Shown: positions 51,326 to 62,961 of the stretch, piece by piece
How the letters are laid out: every line of letters starts with the position of its first letter
How positions within the stretch are numbered: position 1 is the stretch's first letter
From: Candidatus Zixiibacteriota bacterium
Lineage (GTDB): Bacteria; Zixibacteria; MSB-5A5; GN15; FEB-12
Direction of reading: 5' to 3'
Length of the DNA: 64,000 bases
Assembly (NCBI GenBank): GCA_024278935.1
Contig: JAJRSF010000011.1
Location: forward strand, 1-64,000
Translations under genes and position numbers: made by a program
Notes under the pieces: generated by a model
The model's input: the letters and a program-made list of their open reading frames with translations, nothing else
Told to the model about the DNA's origin: nothing
Databases searched by the model: none

Positions 51326-51937
51326 TTAGAGGCTCCCTCGTTCACTTTGTGGAACATCTTGTAATGTTGCATTTTGACTTCTTTGTAACGCTTTAAAATA
51401 AGCGATAATCGCCCAGCGGTCTTCTACCGGAATCTGATATTTATATGGTGGCATATTTCGAACACCGTTTGTAATAACATCAAAGATCCGTCCGGTTGGA
51501 TATACTTTTATAGAATCAGAATGGAATGATGGCGGAGGAACCATGCCACGCTCAACAACGATACCACGACCGTTACCAATTTGTCCATGACAAGGTGAGC
51601 AGTAAATACCATATCGTTCCTGACCACGCTTGAGTAGCTCCATATTAAAAGCTATCTGTTTTGGGAACCCATTTATAAAATCACCCTCAGAATCTTTACC
51701 AAAGTGAAATTGTGTATCATCTTTTAAGAGACCACGAGCAACAGTACCTTCGACGATAGGACGCATAGTGGCACCATCTTCAAAATAGTTAGACTCTGCC
51801 TGCGGACGGTATTTTTCCTGATTATCCATATTCGGATTTAAGTGAATAGGTTCTTTATTAGAAGGTCTGCCTTGATAGCATCCTGCGACTGTCAGTAGAA
51901 CCAACAGCAAGGCAAAAGTTGTGATATGTGAAGTCAT
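51326..51937 (-). CDS. actE: Alternative complex III monoheme cytochrome c subunit ActE
   Basis: GQERYGIYCSPCHGQIGNGRGIVVERGMVPPPSFH; lipobox LTVAGCYQG; start 51937 preferred. Confidence 0.9.
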   Translation of the reverse strand: MTSHITTFALLLVLLTVAGCYQGRPSNKEPIHLNPNMDNQEKYRPQAESNYFEDGATMRPIVEGTVARGLLKDDTQFHFGKDSEGDFINGFPKQIAFNMELLKRGQERYGIYCSPCHGQIGNGRGIVVERGMVPPPSFHSDSIKVYPTGRIFDVITNGVRNMPPYKYQIPVEDRWAIIAYFKALQRSQNATLQDVPQSERGSL

Positions 51938-51941
51938 ATTT

Positions 51942-52487
51942 TTATTCACCTTTGATAACCTCCACATTTTTACCACCAATAGACTCAAGGAAACTTTTTA
52001 CTTTCGCTTCGTCATACATTGGGTCGTGAGACTCAACAGACACAAAGAAACTATCGTTGGTTACTTTCGCAAATGCATCCGAGTTAAAAATAGGATTAAA
52101 CAGTTGCGGTAATTTGTTTAAAGCAAGCATGCCAAAGAAAGCACCAAAAGCTGACAACAAAATCGTAATAGCAAAAATCACCGGAATAAAAGCCTGCCAA
52201 CTAAAATAAGGTTTACCGGAGATAACCATTGAATACCCATAGGTATTTGTCCAATAAGTCAACCCTACCATTCCCGACATACCAATCAAACCCATTGTTC
52301 CAATAATATAGCCCATCGGCGAACGTTTGAGTTTCATCGCTTTATCCATTCCATGAATCGGAAACGGTGAGTGACAATCATATTTTTTATACCCGGCTTC
52401 AGACATTTTTTCAGCAGCATGTAATAGCGAACCGGTAGAATCAAATTCAGCAATTATAACACCAGGAAGTTTTTTAAATAAACCCAT
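51942..52487 (-). CDS. actD: Alternative complex III subunit ActD (DUF3341)
   Basis: AAEKMSEAGYKKYDCHSPFPIHGMDKAM...FFVSVESHDPMYDEAKVKSFLESIGGKNVEVI. Confidence 0.93.
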   Translation of the reverse strand: MGLFKKLPGVIIAEFDSTGSLLHAAEKMSEAGYKKYDCHSPFPIHGMDKAMKLKRSPMGYIIGTMGLIGMSGMVGLTYWTNTYGYSMVISGKPYFSWQAFIPVIFAITILLSAFGAFFGMLALNKLPQLFNPIFNSDAFAKVTNDSFFVSVESHDPMYDEAKVKSFLESIGGKNVEVIKGE

Positions 52488-53872
52488 TAGTGAGAACCTC
52501 CATGATGTGGGTCCGCTTCAGGCAAGACAGATTTGACCTCTGCCATCGCCACCATAGGGAGGAAACGCAGGAACAAAAGGAAGAGCGTAAAGAAGAGACC
52601 AAACGAGCCAATAAATATTCCAATATCATAAATCGTCGGACTATAATAATCCCAAGCCGACGGTAGATAGTCACGAGACAAAGTCATAACGATTACAAAA
52701 CGTTCAAACCACATACCGATATTGACAACAATAGAAATAATAAACAGAAGAGGAATCGATGTTCTGAATTTTTTGAACCAGAACAACTGTGGAGAGATAA
52801 CATTGCAGGTAATCATAATCCAGTACGCCCAGGCATACGGACCAAAAGCACGGTTGATAAAAGCAAACCGTTCGTATTCATTTCCTGAATACCAAGCAAT
52901 AAAGAATTCCATCGCATAGGCATAGCCAACCATCGAACCGGTCAACAACATAACCCAACTCATACGTTCTAAAACTTTAGGGGTAAATATATGTTCTAAA
53001 TTATAAACTTTTCGAGCAATCAATGCGAGCGTCATCACCATCGCAAAGCCTGAGAAAATAGCACCGGCTACAAAGTATGGTGGGAAAATTGTCGTATGCC
53101 AACCCGGAACCAATGAGGTCGCAAAGTCAGTTGATACAATAGAGTGAACCGAAAGCACTAGCGGAGTTGAAATACCTGCCAGTACTAAGTAAGCTAATTC
53201 GTAATGTTGCCATTGACGGTTACCGCCACGCCACCCCAGAGAGAAAATACCATACATCATTTTACTTAATTTATCTTTTGCTCTGTCTCTTAGCGTTGCT
53301 AAATCAGGAATCAGACCAACATACCAAAACAGAAGCGAACAGGTAAAGTAAGTACCGACCGCAAAGGTATCCCAAAGAAGTGGCGACCTAAAGTTCGGCC
53401 ACATCTCCATCTGGTTCGGAAGTGGAAGCACCCAGTATAACAACCAGACACGACCAACGTGAATTGTCGGAAACAGCAAAGCACAGATAACCGCAAAAAT
53501 TGTCATCGCTTCGGCAAAACGGTTAATCGAAGTACGCCAGCGTTGACGCAACAAGAAAAGTACCGCCGAGATAAGAGTTCCGGCATGACCAATACCAACC
53601 CAAAACACAAAGTTGACAATCGCCCAACCCCAACCTACAGGATTGTTTAATCCCCAAATACCGGTACCTTCCCAAAAAAGATAGCCGACCATCGAGAAAA
53701 GCATCAAAGTAAGAGACAATGAAATGCCAAAGAGAACGTACCACATTCTTCCCGGCTTTGTTTCAACGACTCTACTTACATCTTCTGTGACAGACCCAAA
53801 AGTCGGATTGCCGTCAAAGAGCAGTTCATCTTGAACTTTTAAATCTGTTAAGTCTTTTGCGTTTGAACTCAC
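52487..53872 (-). CDS. actC: Alternative complex III subunit ActC (NrfD-like)
   Basis: [41 protein letters not shown]-type segment; NrfD family. Confidence 0.95.
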   Translation of the reverse strand: MSSNAKDLTDLKVQDELLFDGNPTFGSVTEDVSRVVETKPGRMWYVLFGISLSLTLMLFSMVGYLFWEGTGIWGLNNPVGWGWAIVNFVFWVGIGHAGTLISAVLFLLRQRWRTSINRFAEAMTIFAVICALLFPTIHVGRVWLLYWVLPLPNQMEMWPNFRSPLLWDTFAVGTYFTCSLLFWYVGLIPDLATLRDRAKDKLSKMMYGIFSLGWRGGNRQWQHYELAYLVLAGISTPLVLSVHSIVSTDFATSLVPGWHTTIFPPYFVAGAIFSGFAMVMTLALIARKVYNLEHIFTPKVLERMSWVMLLTGSMVGYAYAMEFFIAWYSGNEYERFAFINRAFGPYAWAYWIMITCNVISPQLFWFKKFRTSIPLLFIISIVVNIGMWFERFVIVMTLSRDYLPSAWDYYSPTIYDIGIFIGSFGLFFTLFLLFLRFLPMVAMAEVKSVLPEADPHHGGSH

Positions 53873-53885
53873 TTAAATCTATTTC

Positions 53886-56870
53886 CTAATGTTTTGAATC
53901 TACAGGTTTAATTTTAGTCGTTGGCATATTCGGATTTATATTTCTAATCTTTGCCAAAAACGATGTCCGAGGACGAATATTTAATTCAGCCAACAAATCA
54001 TATGCGCGGTTGCGGTCTTTTACTTTTGTTACGTTTGACTCAGGATCATTTATATCACCAAAGGCAATCGCATTGGCAGGACATGCCTGCTGACAAGCAA
54101 CGACAACATCGCCGTCGACTATTAATCGATCTTCTTTTTTAGCTTCTATTCTTGCTTTACTGATTCGCTGTACACAGTATGTACATTTTTCCATCACACC
54201 ACGAGCACGTACCGTCACATCCGGGTTCATTGCCATCTTGACAATTTCCGGTGTTTCTTTGGTGAAATTGAAGAAATTAAATCGACGAACTTTATATGGA
54301 CAGTTGTTGGCACAATAACGAGTTCCGATACAACGGTTATACACCATTGAATTGAGACCATCATCGCTATGCACCGTGGCGGCAACAGGACAAACCTGTT
54401 CGCATGGCGCCATTTCACAATGCTGACATGCTATCGGCTGATGCACCATTTCTACCGAGGCTGAATCATCAACATCGCCGGAGAAATATCTGTCAATACG
54501 AATCCAGTGCATTTCACGACCGTTGCGTACTTCTTGTTTTCCAATTACAGGAATATTATTTTCAGACTGACAAGCAATCGTACAAGCAGAACAGCCGGTA
54601 CAAGTTGTCAAATCAATCGCCATTCCCCATTGGTTACCTTTATCATATTTAAACTCAGTCCACATTGACTCAAGCGGAGGATGATGCACGGCGTGCTTGG
54701 CAAATTCAGGATGATGTTCGTAATCTTCTTTGTTAGCTTCACGTACAATCGGACGGTTTTCCATCGACCAGTGATCCTGCACATTGGCAAGCTCAAAAGT
54801 GCGACCTGTTCCGACAATAGTAGCACCCGAAGCATAAGACATCGCCGAAGAAGTTCTGGCATGATAGACATCAAACCCAGCCTTATCAGCAATTCGACCA
54901 ATACCTTTGCGACCGTATCCTAATTCTAGAATCACAGTATCATCGGCAGTACCCGGGACAACCCACAACGGCATCTGTATCACAGCACCGTTAATATTTA
55001 TATCAATCATATCTTCAGATTTCAGACCTAAACCATCAGCAGTCTTTTTAGAAACTTGAGCAACATTATCCCACGCAATTCGTGTGACTGCTCCAGGAAG
55101 TTCCTGCATCCAACCGTTATTGGCAAAACGACCGTCAAATACAGATGGTGATGACGCGAAAACAACTTCGATTCCATCTTTATTGCCTTGGTCTAAGTAG
55201 CCAACGACTTCATAAATATATTCAGACTTATAATCAGGAGTAATTGTTTTAGACGAAGAGCTCGTAATAACGCCGTCATGTAAAACTTTTCTCCAAGATG
55301 AATCAAAGCCACCAGAAACTAAATCTTTCCAAGTTTCTTTTACAATAGTATGTCCATCTACAAATTCACCAGATACAACCAACGAAAGCACTTCAACTGC
55401 TGACTTGCCGTTAAACAGTGGAGCTATAAGTGGCTGAACCACCGACGCAGTCCCATCTACTGAACGAGCATCAGACCAGTTTTCTAAATAATGAGTTGTT
55501 GGAATATGCCATGAACAAGCTTTTGCAGTTTCATCATTGTATAGCCCAACATGAATCGAGTTTTCTACTTTTTTCAAAGCAGACTTGAATCTAAAATCAG
55601 ATGGTGCATTATAGACAGGATTAGCATTCAACATGAGAACCGTTGAAAAGAGCCCTGAGTTCATTCTATCAGCTAACGCTTTCAAAGAATCTACAGAAGA
55701 AACTTCAACATCGCGCAACTCGACATATTTAACAGATTTATTTAAATTTTCTAATTCATTATTAATAGCATAGACCAACGCATGCACACCATGAGGCATG
55801 CGACGACCGGCAACAACCAAAGACTTCCCTTTGGAAGCAATCAAATCTTGTACAAGTGGGTCAAGCCACGCATTGCATGATGCAGGCAAATCAACATTTG
55901 GAGTCTCTTGAGAACCTTTGACGCCAAGTTTTTTAGCCAAAGCGTTGACAAACCGAACAATCTCATGCTGTTTAATTACCAACCTATGATCAGCTACCCC
56001 ACCTGTTCCCGAAAATGCTGTTTCGACAACATATAAACGGTTCATTTTGCTTTGCTCATCTTCAATCGTACGACCGGCAGCAAAACCTGCATTGGCAGTG
56101 ATATCTTCAGATTCAGTCAGGGAGAAATCGGAGTCAAGCGACAAGATAACATCAGCTTGTGAGTAATCATATACAGGTTGTAAATCTTTACCTGCGGCAA
56201 ACTTTAGACCAAGATATATATTTTCATCTGAGACAGGCTCATAAGTTGCCCATGTTGCTTTTGGAAAGGTCTTTTCAAAATTTTTCTTTAATCGAGCAAG
56301 TGTTGGTGAAGCAAACGATTCCGACAGAACAGCTAAGCCTTCACCTTTTGTATCTTTATATGACGCAAATTTTTCTACCCAAAAAGCTGTGAAATCATCA
56401 AATGTCTTTTCTTTGCCTTTTTGTAGAACTTTTTGCGAACGGTCAGGATCGTACAATCCAAGCATCGAAGCCTGTATCATCGCATTCGATGAACCTAAAG
56501 TCGAAGGATGAAGCTTGTTCCCCTCAATTTTAGTCGGGCGACCTTCATGACTTTCTACTACTATTCCGTACGATGACGTACCGAATGGCATTGTAGTCGC
56601 ATACTGTTGAGCAATTCCGGGAATAACATCTTCAGGAGGTATCACATATGGGACAATTTTTTCTTTCGGACGACGACAGCCTGCTAACCCGGCGAGAGCA
56701 ATCGACGCTCCCATGATTCCCATAAAATTACGGCGAGACCAGTCGTTGTTCATTTCAGAAGCACCTTCAGGGAATTCCCGTCCGGCTTTTTCTTTATATT
56801 CTTTAGAGCCTTCAAGCTCTTCTAAAGAACGAAAATATTTTTTCTCTTGCACTTTGTTTTCTTTTTTCAT
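53886..56870 (-). CDS. actB: Alternative complex III subunit ActB (molybdopterin oxidoreductase-like plus Fe-S domain)
   Basis: TAT-like SRRNFMGIMGASIALAGLAGCRRP; Fe-S motifs CTGCSACTIACQSENN, CQHCEMAPCEQVCPV, CIGTRYCANNCPYKVRRFNF, CTYCVQRI; start 56870 preferred. Confidence 0.95.
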   Translation of the reverse strand: MKKENKVQEKKYFRSLEELEGSKEYKEKAGREFPEGASEMNNDWSRRNFMGIMGASIALAGLAGCRRPKEKIVPYVIPPEDVIPGIAQQYATTMPFGTSSYGIVVESHEGRPTKIEGNKLHPSTLGSSNAMIQASMLGLYDPDRSQKVLQKGKEKTFDDFTAFWVEKFASYKDTKGEGLAVLSESFASPTLARLKKNFEKTFPKATWATYEPVSDENIYLGLKFAAGKDLQPVYDYSQADVILSLDSDFSLTESEDITANAGFAAGRTIEDEQSKMNRLYVVETAFSGTGGVADHRLVIKQHEIVRFVNALAKKLGVKGSQETPNVDLPASCNAWLDPLVQDLIASKGKSLVVAGRRMPHGVHALVYAINNELENLNKSVKYVELRDVEVSSVDSLKALADRMNSGLFSTVLMLNANPVYNAPSDFRFKSALKKVENSIHVGLYNDETAKACSWHIPTTHYLENWSDARSVDGTASVVQPLIAPLFNGKSAVEVLSLVVSGEFVDGHTIVKETWKDLVSGGFDSSWRKVLHDGVITSSSSKTITPDYKSEYIYEVVGYLDQGNKDGIEVVFASSPSVFDGRFANNGWMQELPGAVTRIAWDNVAQVSKKTADGLGLKSEDMIDININGAVIQMPLWVVPGTADDTVILELGYGRKGIGRIADKAGFDVYHARTSSAMSYASGATIVGTGRTFELANVQDHWSMENRPIVREANKEDYEHHPEFAKHAVHHPPLESMWTEFKYDKGNQWGMAIDLTTCTGCSACTIACQSENNIPVIGKQEVRNGREMHWIRIDRYFSGDVDDSASVEMVHQPIACQHCEMAPCEQVCPVAATVHSDDGLNSMVYNRCIGTRYCANNCPYKVRRFNFFNFTKETPEIVKMAMNPDVTVRARGVMEKCTYCVQRISKARIEAKKEDRLIVDGDVVVACQQACPANAIAFGDINDPESNVTKVKDRNRAYDLLAELNIRPRTSFLAKIRNINPNMPTTKIKPVDSKH

Positions 56871-57514
56871 CGGTGACATCCTGCACAATTAACCGGTGGA
56901 GAGATATTTTTCTCTTTAATAATCTTAGCGGCAAATTCAGCCTGATTGTCTGGTTTTTCCCAATACATATTAGTCACCTCATCAACAGGTCTTAAATTTG
57001 GTCCCGGATTACGATGACAATCCAAACACCAGCCCATCGAAAGCGGCTCTGCTTGGGTTACTTTTTCCATTTCAGCCACATTGCCATGACAGCTAATACA
57101 ACCAACGCCTCTATCTATATGTATTGAATGATTAAAATATGCGTATTCACCGACTTTATGCACCCGAACCCATTCGATCGGTTTGCCGGTCTGCCAGCTT
57201 TCGCGAACTTTGGCAAGTTTGTCAGAGTCTGTATTTACCAATGTATGACAATTCATACAGGTACGAGTTGGAGGAACATTAGAGACCGCCGATGTTTCCA
57301 CAGAAACATGACAGTAGCGACAATCTATACCTAAATCGCCGGCATGAAGTTTGTGGCTATAATCAACAGGTTGATCAGGACGGTAGCCGACATCGGTAAA
57401 TTCCGGTGATCCAAAATATGAAAAGAAACCGACCTTACTCACACCAATGCCAACAACAACAACTAACAATATAAGAGGTAATTTATTTGTCCATGAAGGA
57501 AATATCTGTGCCAA
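56867..57514 (-). CDS. actA: Alternative complex III pentaheme cytochrome c subunit ActA
   Basis: Five CxxCH motifs: CRYCH, CMNCH, CISCH, CLDCH, CAGCH. Confidence 0.95.
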   Translation of the reverse strand: MAQIFPSWTNKLPLILLVVVVGIGVSKVGFFSYFGSPEFTDVGYRPDQPVDYSHKLHAGDLGIDCRYCHVSVETSAVSNVPPTRTCMNCHTLVNTDSDKLAKVRESWQTGKPIEWVRVHKVGEYAYFNHSIHIDRGVGCISCHGNVAEMEKVTQAEPLSMGWCLDCHRNPGPNLRPVDEVTNMYWEKPDNQAEFAAKIIKEKNISPPVNCAGCHR

Positions 57515-57844
57515 GTATTAATCCTAAATTTTTAAAATTCTTAAAAAACCTACCACAGCCAAGGCTAAAACATTTCTACTCAAATGGCTGTTTAATCAGC
57601 GACAAACATAAAGCAAAAACATCATAATGTCAACAGGAAAATAGACAATTAAGAACCAATTTATCCATGTATTTCACGTTGACAATTTATATAATATTTT
57701 TTTCTTATCCTGACCTACTTTTAAATATGTACTCAATCTAAAATAAAGAATCAACAACAAAATATAGACTTTTTGGGTTTTGTTAGCCCAAATTTCATCC
57801 GACCCAAAACCATACAAATCTAGTGCTATTTTACATTTAAATTT

Positions 57845-58705
57845 TTATGAAATAAACCCATCCACAACTATCGCAGTAAAAAGAGCAAAAAGGTATATAA
57901 TTGAATACCCAAACAACCCTTTGAGAATTTTTTCTGAACTATCTTTTAAGGCATAAATTGATTTTTTAATCAAAATCACACCCAAGATAACAGCGGTAAG
58001 CATATAGAACCATCCCGCTCCAAAAGCTAACAACGACAAACTAACTCCAAATAAGACAAAGCTATAAAAGATAATCTGCTTGATAGTAGATTTATCACCA
58101 CGCACAACTGGCATCATAGGGAGCTGTGCTTTGCGGTAGTCATCTTTACAAAAAAGAGCCAACGCCCAAAAATGAGGAGGTGTCCAGAAAAATATAATCG
58201 CAAACATAATCCACGGCACGACATCCATATGCCCGGTTGCGGCAGTCCATGCCCCTACTGGTGCCATAGCACCGGCAATTCCGCCGATAACAATATTTTG
58301 ATCTGTATTTGGTTTCAAATATAACGTATAAAAAAGCGAATAAAACAAAATCGTCGCAAGTGAAAGTATAGCAGTCAGCAGATTAAAGAAAACCCAGAAG
58401 ATAAGAACACCGATAATACCAATAGAGATAGAAAAAATCAAAGCATGGCTTGATTTCAATCTTCCCGACGGAAGCGGTCTTTTGGCTGCCGTACGCTCCA
58501 TCTTAGCATCGATTTCACGTTCCAGATATTGATTTAAAGCATTGGCACAACCACCTGTTAAGTAAAGTGCAAACAGACAGAGAGCAAACCGAAACGGGTC
58601 ATCAATCATGCTTCCTTCTAAAAGCAATGCAGCCGACCCGGTAAAAACTACCAAAAACATAATTGTCGGTTTAGTGAGATCTATATAATCTTTTATTTTT
58701 TTCAT
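57845..58705 (-). CDS. ctaB: Protoheme IX farnesyltransferase
   Basis: YIDLTKPTIMFLVVFTG; CANALNQYLEREIDAKMERTAAKRPLPSGR; start 58705 preferred. Confidence 0.95.
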   Translation of the reverse strand: MKKIKDYIDLTKPTIMFLVVFTGSAALLLEGSMIDDPFRFALCLFALYLTGGCANALNQYLEREIDAKMERTAAKRPLPSGRLKSSHALIFSISIGIIGVLIFWVFFNLLTAILSLATILFYSLFYTLYLKPNTDQNIVIGGIAGAMAPVGAWTAATGHMDVVPWIMFAIIFFWTPPHFWALALFCKDDYRKAQLPMMPVVRGDKSTIKQIIFYSFVLFGVSLSLLAFGAGWFYMLTAVILGVILIKKSIYALKDSSEKILKGLFGYSIIYLFALFTAIVVDGFIS

Positions 58706-58914
58706 TATTCTTTCTTCTTTTAAAGTACCACCTAATATAACATTGCATACATATTCATAGAGTTTAAGCATCCAAGTTAACCTTTTTAATATACGTAATA
58801 AAAATTTATATTCTAATCTTTTTTTAATTTTTTTAAATTGTTTTATTAATCTATTTACAATATTTAAAGTCTAAGGATTACTAAATATCTTCTGAAATAT
58901 AACGACAGGTAAAG

Positions 58915-61269
58915 ATGACAAAATTGATTCTGTTTTTAACTTACACTATTATAGTGTTTGGTAGCTTTACATCGACAGAGGCGGCAGTCCTCAAAGGAAC
59001 TGTTATAAACAGCCAGACACAGGAGTCGGTTGCATTTGCCACTATAAAGGTGCAACAGAGTTCTCAAACAATTATGACTAACGAAGATGGAAGCTTTTCT
59101 CTGCAAGTTGATAAGGGAACCTACCACCTGACCTGTTCCCATATTGCTTATTACACTTACAAATCTGAAGTTGAAATCGACTCTGACACACTTGAATTAA
59201 AAATTCTGCTTCACCCCTCATTAATAGAACTTCCCTCGATTCATGTCTATGAACGAAATTACGATGCTGCCCAAGTTATCATCAGAGAAGCAATCGGCCA
59301 TAAAGATGAAATTTTAGCAAAACTTAAAAGCTATCAATTTGATGCCTATACAAAAACGACAATTTGGGATGCCTCCAACCTTGATTCATTAAAGCCAATG
59401 TATCTGACAGAGACTGAACTAATTGCTTATTGGAAATACCCTTATGAATACAAAGAGATTATATCCGCAAGAAAAGGCTCGGCAAATATTGAATCTAAAA
59501 ACATTATTATATCAATTGGTGAAATTCCAAATTTTAATGACAACCGTATTAAACTCGGCGCATCCCCGTTAGTATCGCCTACCGCCGAAGATGCCTTAGA
59601 ATATTACAACTACTATTTACTTGATACTCTTTTTTACGATACTCTGGCTGTATATCTTTTAGAGATAGAACCCAAGAGTAACACCACCCCCCTCTTTATA
59701 GGAACTATTCAGATAAATGCTAACAGTTACTAAATCATGGGTGTCGATCTTACTATCAACGAGGGTTTAGATTCTCCATATCTCAAAAAACTGCACTTGG
59801 TTCAGGAGTATAATTTATTTGCTGATGAATTTTGGATGCCGACTACAATACAATATGATGGCATTATTGATATTCCGATTCCAATATTCCCAAATATCTC
59901 TTTTTCTTATATCGCAGGTTTGCAAAACTACATCTTTGAAAAAGATTACGGCGACACAATATTTAATGGCTATGTTTTAGAAGTTGATAAAAACGCCGAT
60001 GATTTTGATTCTACCCAATGGCTTGCCAACAGGTTTATCCCCCTTACCATAAAAGAAGAAAATGCCTATGCCCATATTGATTCAGTTGAACAAAACAAAC
60101 CACTTCTCAAAAAACTCCTTCCGATAATTCCCGGGATCCTGATGACAATAAAAAGCAACAAAGATATTTTCCATTTCAACCGTGTTGAGGGTGCCTACCT
60201 TGGTGGAAAATTTAATTTCAGGACTGATAACGACAAATTTGAAACAACCTCAAAGATTGGTTACGCCTTTGATGCCGAGCTTTGGCAACATGATAACAGT
60301 ATAAAATATTTTCTCTCCAAAAAACATAGGTTCAACCTGCAAGCTTCGTATCATGATAATCTACAAACTCGTAAAACTTTAAACTCACCTACAAACGGCA
60401 ATGCAACGATTGTTTCTCTTTTAAAAAAAGTCGACCAGTATGATTATTACCGTGAAAAAGGATTCAGCCTGACCGCATCGATTGCCCCCATCAAACAGAC
60501 AACTTTCTCTCTTTCATTTAACAACTATAAACAGTTCAGCATAAGCAATAACAGTAACTATTCAATACGACACAAAGACAGCACCTACCGAGAGAACCTT
60601 CCAATAACCGACGGTGATCTTAAATCACTGCAGTTCTCTTTAATGTACGATTCAAATAAAAAGATGAAAATCAAAGGGAAAGAGCATGCACTCTTTAGCT
60701 ACCCTTACACACTCATCCGCATTGGTGCAGAAATTTCAGACAGTTCTTTGTTACAATCTGATTTCACCTATAAAACTCTCTATGCCCAACTATACACATC
60801 ACGACAAGTCTTAGGCATCGGGACCTCATCAATCGGATTTTATGGTACAACAAAACTCTCGGGACAGCTTCCACCTCAAAGATACACAACCATGGATTTT
60901 GGCGGAAGAATTTTCGATCAGGACATGACTTTTAAAACCTTAAGCAGTACAAATTTCACCGCAACCGAACTTTTATCAGTTTACTACTGTCATGATTTTG
61001 GAACAAAACTATTTAAAAGATCAAAGCTCCCCCTTATCAAAAAAATACCGTTCAGTTTCTCTATACATGGTGGAGCATTTTGGTCTGAATTGACAGGCAA
61101 CGATTACAACAGCTACGATGAGCTGACTAATCAAACAGATAAGCCCTACAGCGAACTTGGTTTTGCCATCGGTCGCCTGCCAATGCTTTTAAAAATTTCA
61201 GCAACGTGGCAATTATCAGCCTATAATACTTCATCATATAAAATCAGAGTCGGCTTCGACTTTAAATAA
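58915..61269 (+). pseudogene. DUF5686/carboxypeptidase-regulatory-like outer membrane protein split by an in-frame TAA
   Basis: ORFs 58915..59733 and 59737..61269 are in the same frame, separated only by TAA ATC; N-terminal CarboxypepD_reg-like domain and C-terminal DUF5686-like barrel (LLEIEPKSNTTPLFIGTIQINANSY*IMGVDLTINEGLDSPYLKKLHLVQEYNLFADEFWMPT). Confidence 0.82.
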
Positions 61270-61305
61270 GTTGGAACGATTTATTTTTTCTTCTGTTCTA
61301 CCAGT

Positions 61306-62004
61306 ATGCACAAGTATAAAAGACAACATATATCTATTATTATACCGACCTTAAATGAAGAGAAAAATCTCGGTTTTTTACTTCATTATATAAAACAAAA
61401 TTTCAACTCTTGTGAAATCATTGTTGTCGATGGCGGTAGTTCAGACAAGACAGTTGAAATAGCCCAAGAGTTTGCGACTGTTGTCTTTTCCCCAAAAGGG
61501 CGAGGCAAACAACTCAATGCCGGAGCAAAAAATGCAACCGGAGATATCCTCTGGTTTTTACATGCCGACACAACCCCGCATATTGAATCTATCAAACTGA
61601 TACAATCAAACATGCTCGATAAAAATATTGTCGGAGGTGGTTTTGCCTACAACCTTGGCTCTACAAGTATGGCACTTAAATTTATAAGTTGGTTTTCAAA
61701 TCAAAAGAATAGATTACTAAAACGTATCTATGGTGACATGGGTATTTTTGTACGACGAGAAATTTTCAACAAGATAGATGGCTTCCCCGAATCTCTCCTT
61801 ATGGAAGATTTCGAATTCAGCCGAAGACTCAAAAGAATTGGTAAAATTTTAATCTTACCGCAACAAATTAAGACCTCACCAAGAGATTGGTATAAAGAAG
61901 GGTTCACAAAAAAAGTTATCAAAGACACCTGCATACGAATGGCATACTGCATGAACGTCGATGACCAAAAATTATATAACTGGTACTATGGAGTTAAAAG
62001 ATGA
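61306..62004 (+). CDS. Family 2 glycosyltransferase (TIGR04283-like)
   Basis: ISIIIPTLNEEKNLGFLL...IIVVDGGSSDKTVEIA...KGRGKQLNAGAKNATGDILWFLHADTTP. Confidence 0.92.
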   Translation: MHKYKRQHISIIIPTLNEEKNLGFLLHYIKQNFNSCEIIVVDGGSSDKTVEIAQEFATVVFSPKGRGKQLNAGAKNATGDILWFLHADTTPHIESIKLIQSNMLDKNIVGGGFAYNLGSTSMALKFISWFSNQKNRLLKRIYGDMGIFVRREIFNKIDGFPESLLMEDFEFSRRLKRIGKILILPQQIKTSPRDWYKEGFTKKVIKDTCIRMAYCMNVDDQKLYNWYYGVKR

Positions 62005-62777
62005 AAAAAATAATTACAGCACTTATGCTGATTTTTATTTTCAGCACAAATAGCTTTGCTTTTGACCATACATTTGCAAACTATGAATCCCTGCTAAACG
62101 AAACAGTTCACAACGGACTTGTTGATTACAAAAAGATGTTGAACGAACCAAAAATATTACAAGAGGCACTCTTAGATTTCTCTGAAGTCAAACAAACCGA
62201 ATATGAATCGTTTGACCGTTCTCAAAAAGTCGCATACATGATCAACGCTTATAATATCTATACTATAGAAGGAATCGTCAAAGCGTACCCGGTTGAAAGT
62301 ATCAAAAAAATCGGCGGTTTCTGGAACAAAGCCAAACATAAAGTAGCCGGACAGATGCTTACCCTAGATAATATTGAACATGACATCTTGCGGAAAACTT
62401 TCCATGAAGAACGTATTCACATCGCTGTAGTCTGTGCCTCCATTTCCTGCCCGGAACTATGGAACCATCCTTTTATAGCAGACTCCCTTGAGCAGCAACT
62501 TACTTTTCGTTCACAAAGTTTTGCCACCGACGTCTCACGGAACAAACTTAATTTTGATAAGAAAGAGATTAAACTTTCTAAAATTTTAAAATGGTATGGA
62601 AAAGATTTTGAAGCAAAATATTCGGGTGATTCAATTTTCCCATATCTCTATGGTAAAAAAAGAGCTGTCGCTAATTTTATTTACCAGCATCTTCCAACAG
62701 AAGAACAGACTAAACTAAAAGATGGAAAGTTTAAAGTTAGGTTTCTTTCGTATGACTGGAACCTAAACGAGCAGTAA
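62001..62777 (+). CDS. DUF547 domain protein
   Basis: QKVAYMINAYNIYTIEGIVKAYPVESIKKIGGFWNKAKHKVAGQMLTLDNIEHDILRKTF...IHIAVVCASISCPELWNHPF. Confidence 0.9.
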   Translation: MKKIITALMLIFIFSTNSFAFDHTFANYESLLNETVHNGLVDYKKMLNEPKILQEALLDFSEVKQTEYESFDRSQKVAYMINAYNIYTIEGIVKAYPVESIKKIGGFWNKAKHKVAGQMLTLDNIEHDILRKTFHEERIHIAVVCASISCPELWNHPFIADSLEQQLTFRSQSFATDVSRNKLNFDKKEIKLSKILKWYGKDFEAKYSGDSIFPYLYGKKRAVANFIYQHLPTEEQTKLKDGKFKVRFLSYDWNLNEQ

Positions 62778-62961
62778 ATTATTTTTGAAAATTAAATTCA
62801 TAGTTCCGCAGATTAAGAACTATGAAAAACAGAAACAGATAACTCATCTGCCCCCACATCCATCCCGCCTCAATAAACGATGTCACTAAAATCAAGAGTG
62901 ATATCGTACACAAAGAAATATCAATTTCAGATAAGTAAGTTTTTTTCTTCAGGTACACTTT

